DNA of 64,000 bases from Curtobacterium sp. 9128. Lineage in GTDB: Bacteria > Actinomycetota > Actinomycetes > Actinomycetales > Microbacteriaceae. The stretch lies in contig NZ_VEAF01000001.1 in assembly GCF_007673775.1 (NCBI RefSeq), positions 562,263 through 626,262 of the forward strand. The letters run 5' to 3'. The position numbers and the translations under genes are program-made. This document shows positions 19,176-27,053 of the stretch, one piece after another (the stretch's first letter is position 1; the number at the start of each line of letters is the position of its first letter). Under the pieces are notes generated by a model. The model saw nothing but the letters and a program-made list of their open reading frames with translations, was not told the origin of the DNA and made no database searches.

Positions 19176-20147
19176 TCACTTCCGGATCCGCTCGGCCGCG
19201 CGGAGACGCACGGGTGTTGCTCGGGGGTTGGCGGCGCGTTCGGCCTCGTCGGCCAGTTCCGCGCCCTTGACGACCAGGGAGAAGGTGGGGGCGTGCTCGG
19301 GGAGCTCCACCGGCAGGTCGGCCGGGGCGCTCGACGTGGTGCGCTCGACCAGCGCGCGCTTGACGATGCGGTCCTCGAGGGACTGGTACGACTCCACGAC
19401 GATCCGACCGCCGACCGCGATCGCGTCGAGCGCTGCGGGGATCGCCCGCTGCAGGACGCTGAGCTCGGTGTTGACCTCGATGCGGAGCGCCTGGAACACC
19501 CGCTTCGCCGGGTGCCCCTGCCGCTGGATCGCGACCGGCGTGGCGTCGTGCAGCACCTGGACGAGGTCGCCCGACATCGTGAAGGGCTCCTCGGCGCGGC
19601 GCTCGACGATGGCCTTGGCGTACCGGCCCGCGAGCTTCTCCTCGCCGTAGCGCTGGAAGATGCGGCGGAGCTCGGCCTCGTCGTACTCGGCGAGGACCTC
19701 GGCAGCGGTGATGCCCTGCGTCCGGTCCATCCGCATGTCGAGCGGCGCGTCCTGGCTGTACGCGAAGCCCCGCTCGGCGCGGTCGAGCTGGAGTGACGAG
19801 ACGCCGAGGTCGAACAGCACGCCGTCGACCTCGTCGAACCCCTCGCCGTGGATCGCGTCGAGGATCTCGTCGTACACCGTGTGCACGAGGTGGACGCGGT
19901 CGCCGAAGCGGGCGAGCCGGTCCCCCGCGATGCCGAGCGCGTCGGTGTCGCGGTCGAGCCCGATCAGCGTCAGCTCGGGGAACCGCTCGAGCAGCCCCGC
20001 GGAGTGACCGCCCATGCCGAGCGTCGCGTCGACGACGACCTTGCCCGGTCCCTCGAGCGTCGGGGTGAACAGGTCGACGATCCGTTCGAGCATGACCGGG
20101 GTGTGCGGGAAGCGCTGTTCCGGTGCGGGTGTGGTGTCCTCTGCCAT
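19176..20147 (-). CDS. rsmH: 16S rRNA m4C1402 methyltransferase RsmH
   Basis: This 323-residue SAM-dependent enzyme N4-methylates C1402 of 16S rRNA. The start HTPVMLERIVDL, the SAM-binding loop DATLGMGGHS, and LGVSSLQLD are diagnostic. I chose the ATG at 20147 (MAEDTTPAPEQ); an in-frame start at 20189 adds 14 residues without family similarity. It is separated from the ftsL-like gene by one base and follows mraZ after 106 bases. Confidence 0.94.
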   Translation of the reverse strand: MAEDTTPAPEQRFPHTPVMLERIVDLFTPTLEGPGKVVVDATLGMGGHSAGLLERFPELTLIGLDRDTDALGIAGDRLARFGDRVHLVHTVYDEILDAIHGEGFDEVDGVLFDLGVSSLQLDRAERGFAYSQDAPLDMRMDRTQGITAAEVLAEYDEAELRRIFQRYGEEKLAGRYAKAIVERRAEEPFTMSGDLVQVLHDATPVAIQRQGHPAKRVFQALRIEVNTELSVLQRAIPAALDAIAVGGRIVVESYQSLEDRIVKRALVERTTSSAPADLPVELPEHAPTFSLVVKGAELADEAERAANPRATPVRLRAAERIRK

Positions 20148-20253
20148 GTGTGGCCCTGCTCTCCGTGAGCCGCGGGTCCGGATCCCCATCCATGCGACCT
20201 GACACCGGGGAAGGTGTGTCAGGGCTTCACGGCTGGGAGTCCCGATCCGCGGA

Positions 20254-20685
20254 TCAGAAGATGCCCGGGATCACCTCCTCGTCGTTCTCGGCGAATGCCT
20301 CTTCGGCCTCGGCGTAGTAGGCCTCCCACGCGGTGGTCGACCAGATCTCGGCACGGTCACCGCTGCCGATGACCGTGAGGTCCCGTTCGAGCCCCGCGTA
20401 CTCACGGAGGTTCTGCGGGATCGTCACGCGGTTCTGCTTGTCGGGCTGTTCTGCGCTGGCCCCCGAGAGGAACAGGCGCATGTAGTCCCTGGTGCGCTTC
20501 GACGTCATCGGTGCCTGACGGATCCGCTCGTGGAGTTCCTCGAACGTCCTGGCACTGAAGACCACCACGCACCGCTCCTGCCCGCGGGTCATCACGAGAC
20601 CCCCGGACAGCTCGTCCCGGAACTTGGCGGGGAGGATCACGCGACCCTTCTCGTCGAGCTTCGGGGCATGGGTACCGAGCAGCAC
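20254..20685 (-). CDS. mraZ: MraZ transcriptional regulator of the dcw cluster
   Basis: This 143-residue protein has two SpoVT-AbrB-like domains (about residues 5-50 and 77-125), with the motifs [14 protein letters not shown] and DKQNRVTIP. MraZ binds direct repeats upstream of its own gene and controls the dcw operon. The GTG start at 20685 has GGGGAGG seven bases upstream. Four GTGGRG boxes phased by 10 or 20 bases lie immediately upstream, so autoregulation is very likely. It is the first gene of the cluster. Confidence 0.95.
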   Translation of the reverse strand: MLLGTHAPKLDEKGRVILPAKFRDELSGGLVMTRGQERCVVVFSARTFEELHERIRQAPMTSKRTRDYMRLFLSGASAEQPDKQNRVTIPQNLREYAGLERDLTVIGSGDRAEIWSTTAWEAYYAEAEEAFAENDEEVIPGIF

Positions 20686-20703
20686 GTCGGGGCCTCCCCT
20701 CAG

Positions 20704-20749
20704 CTCCACCGGTTGTCGATGTCCCCCACCGTACTCCACTTCCCTCCAC
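20704..20749 (-). promoter_or_regulatory. MraZ box array upstream of mraZ
   Basis: On the minus strand GTGGAG, GTGGAG, GTGGGG and GTGGAG occur at 20744-20749, 20734-20739, 20724-20729 and 20704-20709, all on a 10-base register. Direct repeats of this type with 10-base spacing are the known MraZ operator pattern. They sit 19-64 bases upstream of the GTG start. Confidence 0.8.
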
Positions 20750-20876
20750 CACGGGGTGAATTCCCTCCCCAGACACGGCTCGACACCCGTTCTGGGGGCG
20801 CTTCCGGCGGGAGGAATCGGCACGTCAGCGTCCGGGAGGCCCGGAATCACGGGCGTCGGTGGGCGATGTGCGCTCC

Positions 20877-20912
20877 GGGGAGGGAAGTGGAGGACTTTCG
20901 CAGGCGGTGGAG
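20877..20912 (+). promoter_or_regulatory. Second MraZ-type box array, opposite orientation
   Basis: The plus strand has GGGGAG at 20877, GTGGAG at 20887 and GTGGAG at 20907, again on a 10-base register. The 14-mer GGAGGGAAGTGGAG here is identical to one in the mraZ operator on the other strand. No gene reads rightward from it. Confidence 0.5.
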
Positions 20913-20955
20913 GCGGATCAGCGCGCGGGGCGTGCCTGCTGCTGCCGACTCAGGA

Positions 20956-21279
20956 CGACAGTGCCGACGTCGCACGACAGCGACGATGTCGCTCCATGCG
21001 CGCGCAACGACCCGGGCTCACCTCGTGCCGACGCCGAACGACAGCGTCGATGTCGCACGACAGCAACGATGTCGCTCCTTGCACGCTCAAGGATCCGGGA
21101 CGCGGCCGACCTCCCCCGACGGCGCCGCTCGCACCGTGCTCACCGCTCGCCGACCCCGAACGACAGTGTCGATGTCGCACGACAGCGCCGATGTCGCTCC
21201 ATGCGCGCGCAACGCTGCGGGCCCGCCGCACGTCGACCCCGAACGACAGCGCCGATGTCGCACGACAGCGACGCTGTCG
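20956..21279. repeat. Four paired-dyad repeat units
   Basis: Each unit holds two dyads of the form CGACA-N7-TGTCG (first one CGTCG) separated by CA. Dyad pairs start at 20956/20975, 21039/21058, 21161/21180 and 21244/21263. Unit spacing is 83, 122 and 83 bases, so two units form a pair that is itself repeated after 205 bases. The flanking CTCCATGCGCGCGCAACG is also shared by units 1 and 3. Confidence 0.85.
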
Positions 21280-21326
21280 TTCCGAGTCCCCCACCCCGCC
21301 GGCGCGCGCGCAGCCCCCGCACAACG

Positions 21327-21358
21327 AAAACGGGGCCGACCTGGAGAGGTCGACCCCG
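21327..21358 (-). terminator. Intrinsic terminator of the DUF3040 gene
   Basis: The arms 21331-21342 and 21347-21358 form a 12-bp stem with one mismatch and a four-base loop. On the minus strand it is followed by TTTT (21330-21327). It lies 21 bases after the stop codon. Confidence 0.75.
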
Positions 21359-21373
21359 TGGAGGGAAGTGGAG
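21358..21373 (+). promoter_or_regulatory. Third copy of the MraZ-type box pair
   Basis: GTGGAG at 21358 and 21368, ten bases apart, repeats the same 14-mer GGAGGGAAGTGGAG. It is wedged between the DUF3040 stop codon and that gene's terminator, an odd place for an operator. Confidence 0.4.
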
Positions 21374-21379
21374 CGAGCG

Positions 21380-21766
21380 CTACTGGCTCTGGTCGTTCCG
21401 CTTGTCCCAGCGGTTGTTCATGCGGTCCATGAAGGACCCGCCCGACGACGGCCGACGAGCACCACCGGACGACGTCGTCCGAGGGGCCTGGCCGGACCGC
21501 GGCGCTCGCATGCCGGGTCGGAGCGCGAAGAGCACGCCGGCGAGCATCACGACGAAGCCCACGACGCCGATGAGGGGCTGGCGGAGGACCAACCCGAGGA
21601 TGACGACGGCGACTCCAGCGAGCGCGCCCAGGACCCCGAGCGTGATCGACGTGTACGTCGGACGCCCCTGCCGCCGGGTGACGCGCGCCACGAAGTCGGA
21701 GTCGTTCTGGTAGAGGCTGCGCTCCATCTCTTCGAGAAGTCGCTGCTCTTGCTCCGAGAGTGGCAT
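21380..21766 (-). CDS. DUF3040 membrane protein
   Basis: This 128-residue protein matches the actinobacterial DUF3040 pattern: an acidic N-terminal helix (MPLSEQEQRLLEEMERSLYQND), then two hydrophobic segments (about residues 42-62 and 64-84) and a basic Gly/Ser/Arg-rich tail. The function of the family is unknown. It is commonly found near dcw genes in actinobacteria. It is divergent from the polyprenyl synthase gene and has its own terminator. Confidence 0.85.
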   Translation of the reverse strand: MPLSEQEQRLLEEMERSLYQNDSDFVARVTRRQGRPTYTSITLGVLGALAGVAVVILGLVLRQPLIGVVGFVVMLAGVLFALRPGMRAPRSGQAPRTTSSGGARRPSSGGSFMDRMNNRWDKRNDQSQ

Positions 21767-21848
21767 CTTGATTCCCTCTTTGTCCCTGGGATCAACGCGT
21801 GGTCAATGGACCGATTCTATGTCTCGGCCACCCACTAAGGTAGGGATC

Positions 21849-22967
21849 GTGGCTGAGAGTACGCGATTAGTGGACCTCGTTTCGGCTCGGATCGATCGGG
21901 CGCTCGACGAGCAACGGGATCGGCTCCTCGCGATCAGTCCGGACCTCGCTCCGTTCGACGAGTTCGCGCGGGACCTGCTGTCCGGCGGCAAGCGCTTCCG
22001 TGCCCTGTTCTGCTACTGGGGCTGGCAGTCCGTCGCGGGCCGTTCCGGGTCGTTCGACCCGCTCGCCGAGGGGTCCCGACAGACCACCGCGGAGGCGATC
22101 GTCACGGTGGCCGCCGCGCTCGAGGTCTTCCACGCCGCGGCGCTCGTGCACGACGACATCATGGACCGTTCGGACACCCGTCGTGGCCGACCGGCCGCGC
22201 ACCGCCGCTTCGAGTCCCGCCACCAGGAGTCCGGGTGGGTCGGCGACCGCGCGCTGTACGGCACGAACTCGGCGCTGCTCCTCGGCGACCTGCTCCTCTC
22301 CCTGAGCGACGCGGTCTTCGACGAGGGCCTCGCGCTCCTCGACCCCGTCCGCGCGCGCATCGTCCGCCAGGAGTTCCACGCGATGCGACTCGACGTCACG
22401 GCGGGGCAGTACCTCGACGTGCACGAGGAGACCGCCTGGCCGACGGTGGACGAGAGCGAGCAGCTCCTCCGCGCGCAGCGGGTCATCGTCTTCAAGTCCG
22501 CCAAGTACTCGGTGGAGGCGCCCCTCGTGATCGGCGCACTCGTGGCCGGCGCGACGGACTCACAGCTCGAGGGTCTGCGCTCCTTCGGCCTCCCGCTCGG
22601 GGTGGCCTACCAACTGCGTGACGACATGCTCGGGGTCTTCGGCGACCCGGAGGTCACGGGGAAGCCTGCCGGCGACGACCTCCGCGAGGGCAAGCGCACC
22701 GTGCTCATCGCGACGGCACGCAAGGCGCTCCCCGGCGGGGCGCGGTCCCTGCTCGACGAGCTCCTCGGCGACCCGGACCTCGACGAGGACCAGGTCCAGA
22801 TGCTCCGCGCGACGCTCACCGACTCCGGTGCCGTCACGGCGGTGGAGCGCTCGATCGACCGGCACGTGCAGCGCGCGAAGGCCGCACTCGACGCCGCTCC
22901 CCTGACGCCGTCGGCCCGCGAGCAGCTCGCGTCCCTCGCCGACACCGTCAGCCGCCGCGTCGCGTAG
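21849..22967 (+). CDS. Polyprenyl diphosphate synthase
   Basis: This 372-residue trans-prenyltransferase condenses isopentenyl diphosphate with an allylic diphosphate. The first Asp-rich motif is in VHDDIMDRSDTRRG (about residue 105), and the second in QLRDDMLGVFGDP. GGKRFRA at the N-terminus and GKRTVLI near the end are typical. Chain length cannot be fixed from the motifs; geranylgeranyl or longer products for carotenoids or menaquinone are plausible. GTG at 21849 lies seven bases after a TAAGGT that could be a -10 box, so a leaderless message is possible. M. tuberculosis has idsA2 in the same neighbourhood. Confidence 0.9.
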   Translation: MAESTRLVDLVSARIDRALDEQRDRLLAISPDLAPFDEFARDLLSGGKRFRALFCYWGWQSVAGRSGSFDPLAEGSRQTTAEAIVTVAAALEVFHAAALVHDDIMDRSDTRRGRPAAHRRFESRHQESGWVGDRALYGTNSALLLGDLLLSLSDAVFDEGLALLDPVRARIVRQEFHAMRLDVTAGQYLDVHEETAWPTVDESEQLLRAQRVIVFKSAKYSVEAPLVIGALVAGATDSQLEGLRSFGLPLGVAYQLRDDMLGVFGDPEVTGKPAGDDLREGKRTVLIATARKALPGGARSLLDELLGDPDLDEDQVQMLRATLTDSGAVTAVERSIDRHVQRAKAALDAAPLTPSAREQLASLADTVSRRVA

Positions 22968-23033
22968 CGAGCGCCGCACGAGCTGGCGCACGCGGACATC
23001 ACCGCGGACAGACCGGCGACGCGACCACCAGGC

Positions 23034-23075
23034 GGACTGGAGGGTCGGTGCGGGGCCGCACCGAGCCTCCAGTCC
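23034..23075. terminator. Bidirectional hairpin terminator
   Basis: The arms 23034-23053 and 23056-23075 pair almost perfectly (stem GGACTGGAGG with its complement). It lies between the converging ends of the polyprenyl synthase and the Rv2175c-like gene and can serve both strands. Confidence 0.7.
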
Positions 23076-23082
23076 GTCGCGG

Positions 23083-23439
23083 CTAGAGCAGGGACTGCGC
23101 GATGCGACGCACCTCGGCCTTGCGGCCGGCGCGCAGCGCGTTGATCGGCGAGTCGCCGATGGCGTCGTCGACGGCGAGCATCCAGCGCACCGCCTCGTCG
23201 TCGGAGAAGCCGTTGTCGCTCAGCACGATGAGCGTGCCGCGCAGCTCGGGCAACGGCTCCCCCTCGTCGAGGAACTCGCTCGGCACGCGCAGCACGCCGT
23301 CGATGCGGGCGGGCAGCAGGGTGCGCTGCTCGAACAGGCGGTGGATGCGGCCGGGGCTCACGCCGAGCATGTCGACGAGGTCCGGGACCGTCAGCCAGCG
23401 TTCGGAAAGGGTCACGTCATCCGTGGGTGTGGCACTCAC
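23083..23439 (-). CDS. Rv2175c-like DNA-binding protein
   Basis: This 118-residue protein has an N-terminal winged-helix segment (WLTVPDLVDMLGVSPGRIHRLFEQ) and a C-terminal region matching the Rv2175c family (LSDNGFSDDEAVRWML, GDSPINALRAGRKAEVRRIAQ). In M. tuberculosis, Rv2175c binds DNA and is phosphorylated near its N-terminus by the adjacent PknL. Here TPTDDVTLS offers threonines that could be modified. GTG at 23439 is the best start. A kinase gene lies close by but with one gene inserted between. Confidence 0.88.
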   Translation of the reverse strand: MSATPTDDVTLSERWLTVPDLVDMLGVSPGRIHRLFEQRTLLPARIDGVLRVPSEFLDEGEPLPELRGTLIVLSDNGFSDDEAVRWMLAVDDAIGDSPINALRAGRKAEVRRIAQSLL

Positions 23440-23611
23440 ACGCCCATGTTGCCAGAGAGGAGCGCTCGAGCGGACCACAACATGAGTCACATTGGTCACG
23501 AACACCACACTTGACTCTCTGGTTGACTTGCGATTCACGACATGCCAGCGTGGAGTCACCTGTGAGTGCGCGCCCGCGTGCGCACGGCTCACCCGGAGAC
23601 AGGAGCACACC

Positions 23612-24847
23612 GTGGACACCGACGCCCAGGAGCGAGCACGCCGAGCGCGTTCCGCTCGATTCGCGACCATGCCGATCGTCCTCGCCGGGACGATCGCCGT
23701 CACCGCCGGTCTGACCGGCCCCGTCGCCCACGCCGAGCCGCGGCACGACGACGACGGGAACAGCAGGCGACACGTCGACGCGGACCAGAACGTCGGGCAC
23801 CGATCCGTGTTCGGCACCGCCGTCGCCCGCCCGGGGCAGACCACCGTCTCGACCGTGGCCGCTGTTCAGCAGGCACCGACCACCTACACGGTCCGGCAAG
23901 GCGACACCGTCTCCGGCATCGCCGCCCGGTACGGCCTGTCCGCGCAGGAGATCCTCGTGCGGAACGGGCTCGGCTGGAACACGATCATCCACCCGGGGCA
24001 GTCGCTGCGCCTGGCCTCGACGCCCGTGGTGAGCGCCGCCGCCGCCACGACCACGCCGTCGTCGTCGACCTACCACGTGAAGCAGGGCGACACGATCTCC
24101 GGCATCGCTGCGCGGGTCGGCGTCTCGACCACGGCACTCCTCGGCGCGAACGCGCTCTCACTCGGCAGCGTGATCTTCCCTGGTCAGACCCTCACGGTGC
24201 CGCAGGCCGGTGCACCCGCGCCGGTCAGCAGCGCACCGGCGGTGGCGCACACCGCACCGGCTGCGGCTCCGGCCCCGTCGACGTCCAAGGGCGGCTCGGT
24301 GACGATCGGCACGGGCGACACCATCGCGACGATCGCCTCGGCACACGGTGTCTCGGTGTCGGCGCTCCTGTCCGCGAACGGCCTCACGTACACGAGCACG
24401 ATCTACGCCGGCAAGACGCTCGTCCTGCCGTCGTCCGGTCCGTCCCTCACGACCGAACAGCGCGCGAACGCCGAGACCATCGTGCGGGTCGGCCGGAGCC
24501 TCGGCGTCCCGGACCGGGGCCTCGTGATCGCCCTGGCCGCAGCCATGCAGGAGTCCGGCCTCCGGAACCTGTCCCACGGCGACCGTGACTCCGTGGGGCT
24601 GTTCCAGCAGCGTCCGAGCCAGGGCTGGGGCACCGCGGCACAGCTGCAGGACCCGACGTACGCCGCGAAGCTCTTCTTCGGCGGCCGCGCGAACCCGAAC
24701 GCCGGCACCACCGCCGGGCTGCTCGACGTCCAGGGGTGGTCGTCGATGAGCGTCACCGATGCCGCACAGGCCGTGCAGCTCTCCGCCTACCCGAAGGCCT
24801 ACGCGCAGTGGGAGCAGTCGGCGACCGCCTGGCTGGCCACGCTCTGA
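23612..24847 (+). CDS. Secreted triple-LysM lysozyme-like protein
   Basis: This 411-residue secreted protein has a signal peptide (basic start, hydrophobic core, cleavage near AHA-EP around residue 36). Three LysM domains bind peptidoglycan (about residues 90-133, 150-195 and 227-272, each with a VxxGDTxxxIA pattern). The C-terminal 130 residues resemble lysozyme-like transglycosylase domains, with MQESGLRNLSHGDRDSVGLF and a candidate catalytic Glu in QESG. GTG at 23612 has AGGAG six bases upstream. A wall hydrolase beside a PASTA kinase suggests a cell-wall sensing or remodelling unit; activity is inferred. Confidence 0.85.
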   Translation: MDTDAQERARRARSARFATMPIVLAGTIAVTAGLTGPVAHAEPRHDDDGNSRRHVDADQNVGHRSVFGTAVARPGQTTVSTVAAVQQAPTTYTVRQGDTVSGIAARYGLSAQEILVRNGLGWNTIIHPGQSLRLASTPVVSAAAATTTPSSSTYHVKQGDTISGIAARVGVSTTALLGANALSLGSVIFPGQTLTVPQAGAPAPVSSAPAVAHTAPAAAPAPSTSKGGSVTIGTGDTIATIASAHGVSVSALLSANGLTYTSTIYAGKTLVLPSSGPSLTTEQRANAETIVRVGRSLGVPDRGLVIALAAAMQESGLRNLSHGDRDSVGLFQQRPSQGWGTAAQLQDPTYAAKLFFGGRANPNAGTTAGLLDVQGWSSMSVTDAAQAVQLSAYPKAYAQWEQSATAWLATL

Positions 24848-24952
24848 GTCCGTCCCCGACGGAGTCGCTCCGTCGGCGGCGCCGGGTCATCCCTCCGATC
24901 GAGATTGGATCACGACCGGTGCGCCGACACCTCCTCCCGCGTCCGGCGTTCG

Positions 24953-24958
24953 TAGAAT
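24953..24958 (+). promoter_or_regulatory. -10 box implying a leaderless kinase mRNA
   Basis: TAGAAT ends seven bases before the ATG of the PASTA kinase, which would place the transcription start at or one base before the start codon. No Shine-Dalgarno-like sequence precedes the ATG, supporting leaderless translation. Confidence 0.5.
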
Positions 24959-24965
24959 GCCGCCG

Positions 24966-26981
24966 ATGAGCACGAACGCCGCCACGGACCCGATGATCGG
25001 TCGCATGATCGATCAGCGGTACCGCGTGCGCTCCCGCATCGCGCGCGGGGGCATGGCGACCGTGTACCTGGCGACCGACGTCCGCCTCGAGCGGCGGGTC
25101 GCGATCAAGATCATGCACGGCCACCTGGCCGACGACCCCGGGTTCCGGGAGCGCTTCATCCAGGAGGCCCGGTCCGCCGCCCGGCTGTCGCACCCGAACC
25201 TGGTCGGCGTGTACGACCAGGGCGCCGAGGACGACACCGCGTACATCGTGATGGAGTACATCCCCGGCATCACGCTGCGCGACCTCCTGCAGGAGCACCG
25301 TGCGCTGACCCCGGAGCAGGCGACGGACATCCTCCGCGCCGTGCTCGCCGGCCTCGCGTCCGCGCACCGCGCCGGCATCGTGCACCGCGACCTGAAGCCG
25401 GAGAACGTGCTCCTCGCCGACGACGGGCGGATCAAGCTCGGCGACTTCGGGCTCGCCCGCGCCTCGACGCAGAACACCGCCACGGGTGCTGCGCTGCTCG
25501 GCACGATCGCGTACCTCTCCCCCGAGCTCGTCACGCGTGGCGCGGCGGACTCGCGGAGCGACATCTACGCGGTCGGGATCATGCTCTACGAGATGCTCAC
25601 CGGCGAGCAGCCGTACAAGGGCGAGCAGCCGATGCAGATCGCGTACCAGCACGCGAACGACACCGTGCCCGCCCCGAGCCTGGCGGTCCCCGGCGTCCCC
25701 CACCACCTCGACGAACTCGTGGCCTGGTCCACGGCACGCGACCCCGACGACCGACCGCGGGACGCCCGCGAGATGCTCGACCACATCACCGGCAACGAGC
25801 AGCGGGCGACCGGTCAGTACCGCACGGCGATCCTCCGTCCGGAGAACGCGACGGCGATCCTGCCGGCAGGCGCGCCCACGCCCGACACCTCCGATGCCAC
25901 CACGGTCCTCGAACCGCGCGGCACCGACCGGAGCACCGGCCCGGCGCGGCGCCCCGGCGGCAACGCCCCGGGACCACGACGGACCGGCAACGCACCTGGT
26001 GCGCTCTCCCCGGCCAGCCAGCGCCTCGCCGACAAGTCCGCACGGCGGCGCAAGCGCGGGTGGGTCCTGCTCGTCGTCGTCGTCGTCCTCGCCCTCGTCG
26101 CCGCCGGGGTGGGTTGGTACTTCGGACCGGGTCCCGGCGGCAACGTGCGGATCCCGCAGGTCGCCGGCAAGTCCGTGTCCCAGGCACGACAGCTGCTCCA
26201 GGCGGAGGGACTCCAGGCGGCCGACCGGACGGGCACCCGATTCGACGCCGTCGTCGCGAAGGGTCAGGTGTCGGCGACGGCCCCCGCTGCCTCGCGCGAG
26301 GTCCGCCGCGGCACCTCGGTGCAGATCCTGGTGTCGGACGGCCCGAAGATGATCGCCCTCCCCGCGATCGTCGGGCAGTCGGTGTCGACCGCCGACGCCG
26401 CGCTCGACGACGACTTCGACCTGCAGGACCCCCGGTACCAGTTCTCCGCCGACGCCGCGAAGGACACCGTCATCGCGGCCACGGGGCGGGACGCCGACGG
26501 CAACAGCGTCGACCTCACGACGGTCACCGAGTACGGCGAACGCGGGCCGGTGACGCTGACGGTCTCCCTCGGGCCGGTCCCCGACGTGGTGGGCAAGACC
26601 GTGTCCGACGCCGAGACGACCCTGCAGGGTGTCGAGCTCACGGTCGGCAAGCAGGACGAGCAGTACAGCGAGAGCGTCGCGGACGGCCGGGTCATCTCAG
26701 CGACGCCGCAGGCCGACCCGGCGGTCAAGGGCACCGCGGTCGACCTCGTCGTGTCCAGGGGCCCCGCACCGATCGTGCTCCCCGACGTGCACGGGAAGAC
26801 CATCAACCAGGCGTCGTCGACGCTGGAGAACCTCGGGCTGAAGGTGTCCGTGCCGAACTGCACGAACATCCTCTGTGGGTTCTACGACTGGAAGTCGAGC
26901 CTGCCGGTGAAGGCGACCGACCCCGCGGCGGGGACGACGGTGCACAAGGGCGACACGGTCACGCTGAGCTACGACCAGTAG
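24966..26981 (+). CDS. pknL: PASTA-domain Ser/Thr protein kinase, PknL-like
   Basis: This 671-residue membrane kinase has a complete Hanks-type domain (residues 20-280): GGMATVYLA, Lys in VAIKIM, HRDLKPENV and DFGLAR. A Pro/Gly/Arg-rich juxtamembrane region, one helix (about residues 363-385) and four extracellular PASTA repeats follow. PASTA domains bind lipid II or muropeptides in related kinases. The last PASTA contains two Cys (NCTNILCGF) that may form a disulfide. Synteny with Rv2175c and aroG favours PknL over PknB. Likely targets are the Rv2175c-like protein and division proteins. Confidence 0.92.
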   Translation: MSTNAATDPMIGRMIDQRYRVRSRIARGGMATVYLATDVRLERRVAIKIMHGHLADDPGFRERFIQEARSAARLSHPNLVGVYDQGAEDDTAYIVMEYIPGITLRDLLQEHRALTPEQATDILRAVLAGLASAHRAGIVHRDLKPENVLLADDGRIKLGDFGLARASTQNTATGAALLGTIAYLSPELVTRGAADSRSDIYAVGIMLYEMLTGEQPYKGEQPMQIAYQHANDTVPAPSLAVPGVPHHLDELVAWSTARDPDDRPRDAREMLDHITGNEQRATGQYRTAILRPENATAILPAGAPTPDTSDATTVLEPRGTDRSTGPARRPGGNAPGPRRTGNAPGALSPASQRLADKSARRRKRGWVLLVVVVVLALVAAGVGWYFGPGPGGNVRIPQVAGKSVSQARQLLQAEGLQAADRTGTRFDAVVAKGQVSATAPAASREVRRGTSVQILVSDGPKMIALPAIVGQSVSTADAALDDDFDLQDPRYQFSADAAKDTVIAATGRDADGNSVDLTTVTEYGERGPVTLTVSLGPVPDVVGKTVSDAETTLQGVELTVGKQDEQYSESVADGRVISATPQADPAVKGTAVDLVVSRGPAPIVLPDVHGKTINQASSTLENLGLKVSVPNCTNILCGFYDWKSSLPVKATDPAAGTTVHKGDTVTLSYDQ

Positions 26982-27004
26982 ACGCGGCAGGTTCGAGGAC
27001 GCAA

Positions 27005-27030
27005 GGCCCGGTGCCAGCTGGCACCGGGCC
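27005..27030. terminator. Bidirectional hairpin terminator
   Basis: GGCCCGGTGCC (27005-27015), AGCT loop, GGCACCGGGCC (27020-27030) forms a perfect 11-bp stem. It lies between the converging kinase and DAHP synthase genes. The same stem recurs at 62691-62724. Confidence 0.75.
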
Positions 27031-27053
27031 CCGCGTCTCTCCCGTGGTCGCGA

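Larger units (their letters stand above)
20750..21326. other. Gene-free region upstream of the dcw cluster
   Basis: I see no convincing gene in this stretch; the open frames here have a composition imposed by repeats. It contains a second, plus-oriented array of MraZ-type boxes (20877-20912) and four paired-dyad repeats (20956-21279). The region separates mraZ from the terminator of the DUF3040 gene. Confidence 0.6.

Noticed and set aside
20956..21279. CRISPR array
   Set aside because: Repeats are dyads of 17 bases with uneven spacing, the intervening sequence is itself repeated, and no cas genes are present.
21849..23439. Toxin-antitoxin pair
   Set aside because: The small DNA-binding protein matches the Rv2175c family and its neighbour is a prenyl synthase; there is no toxin-like partner.
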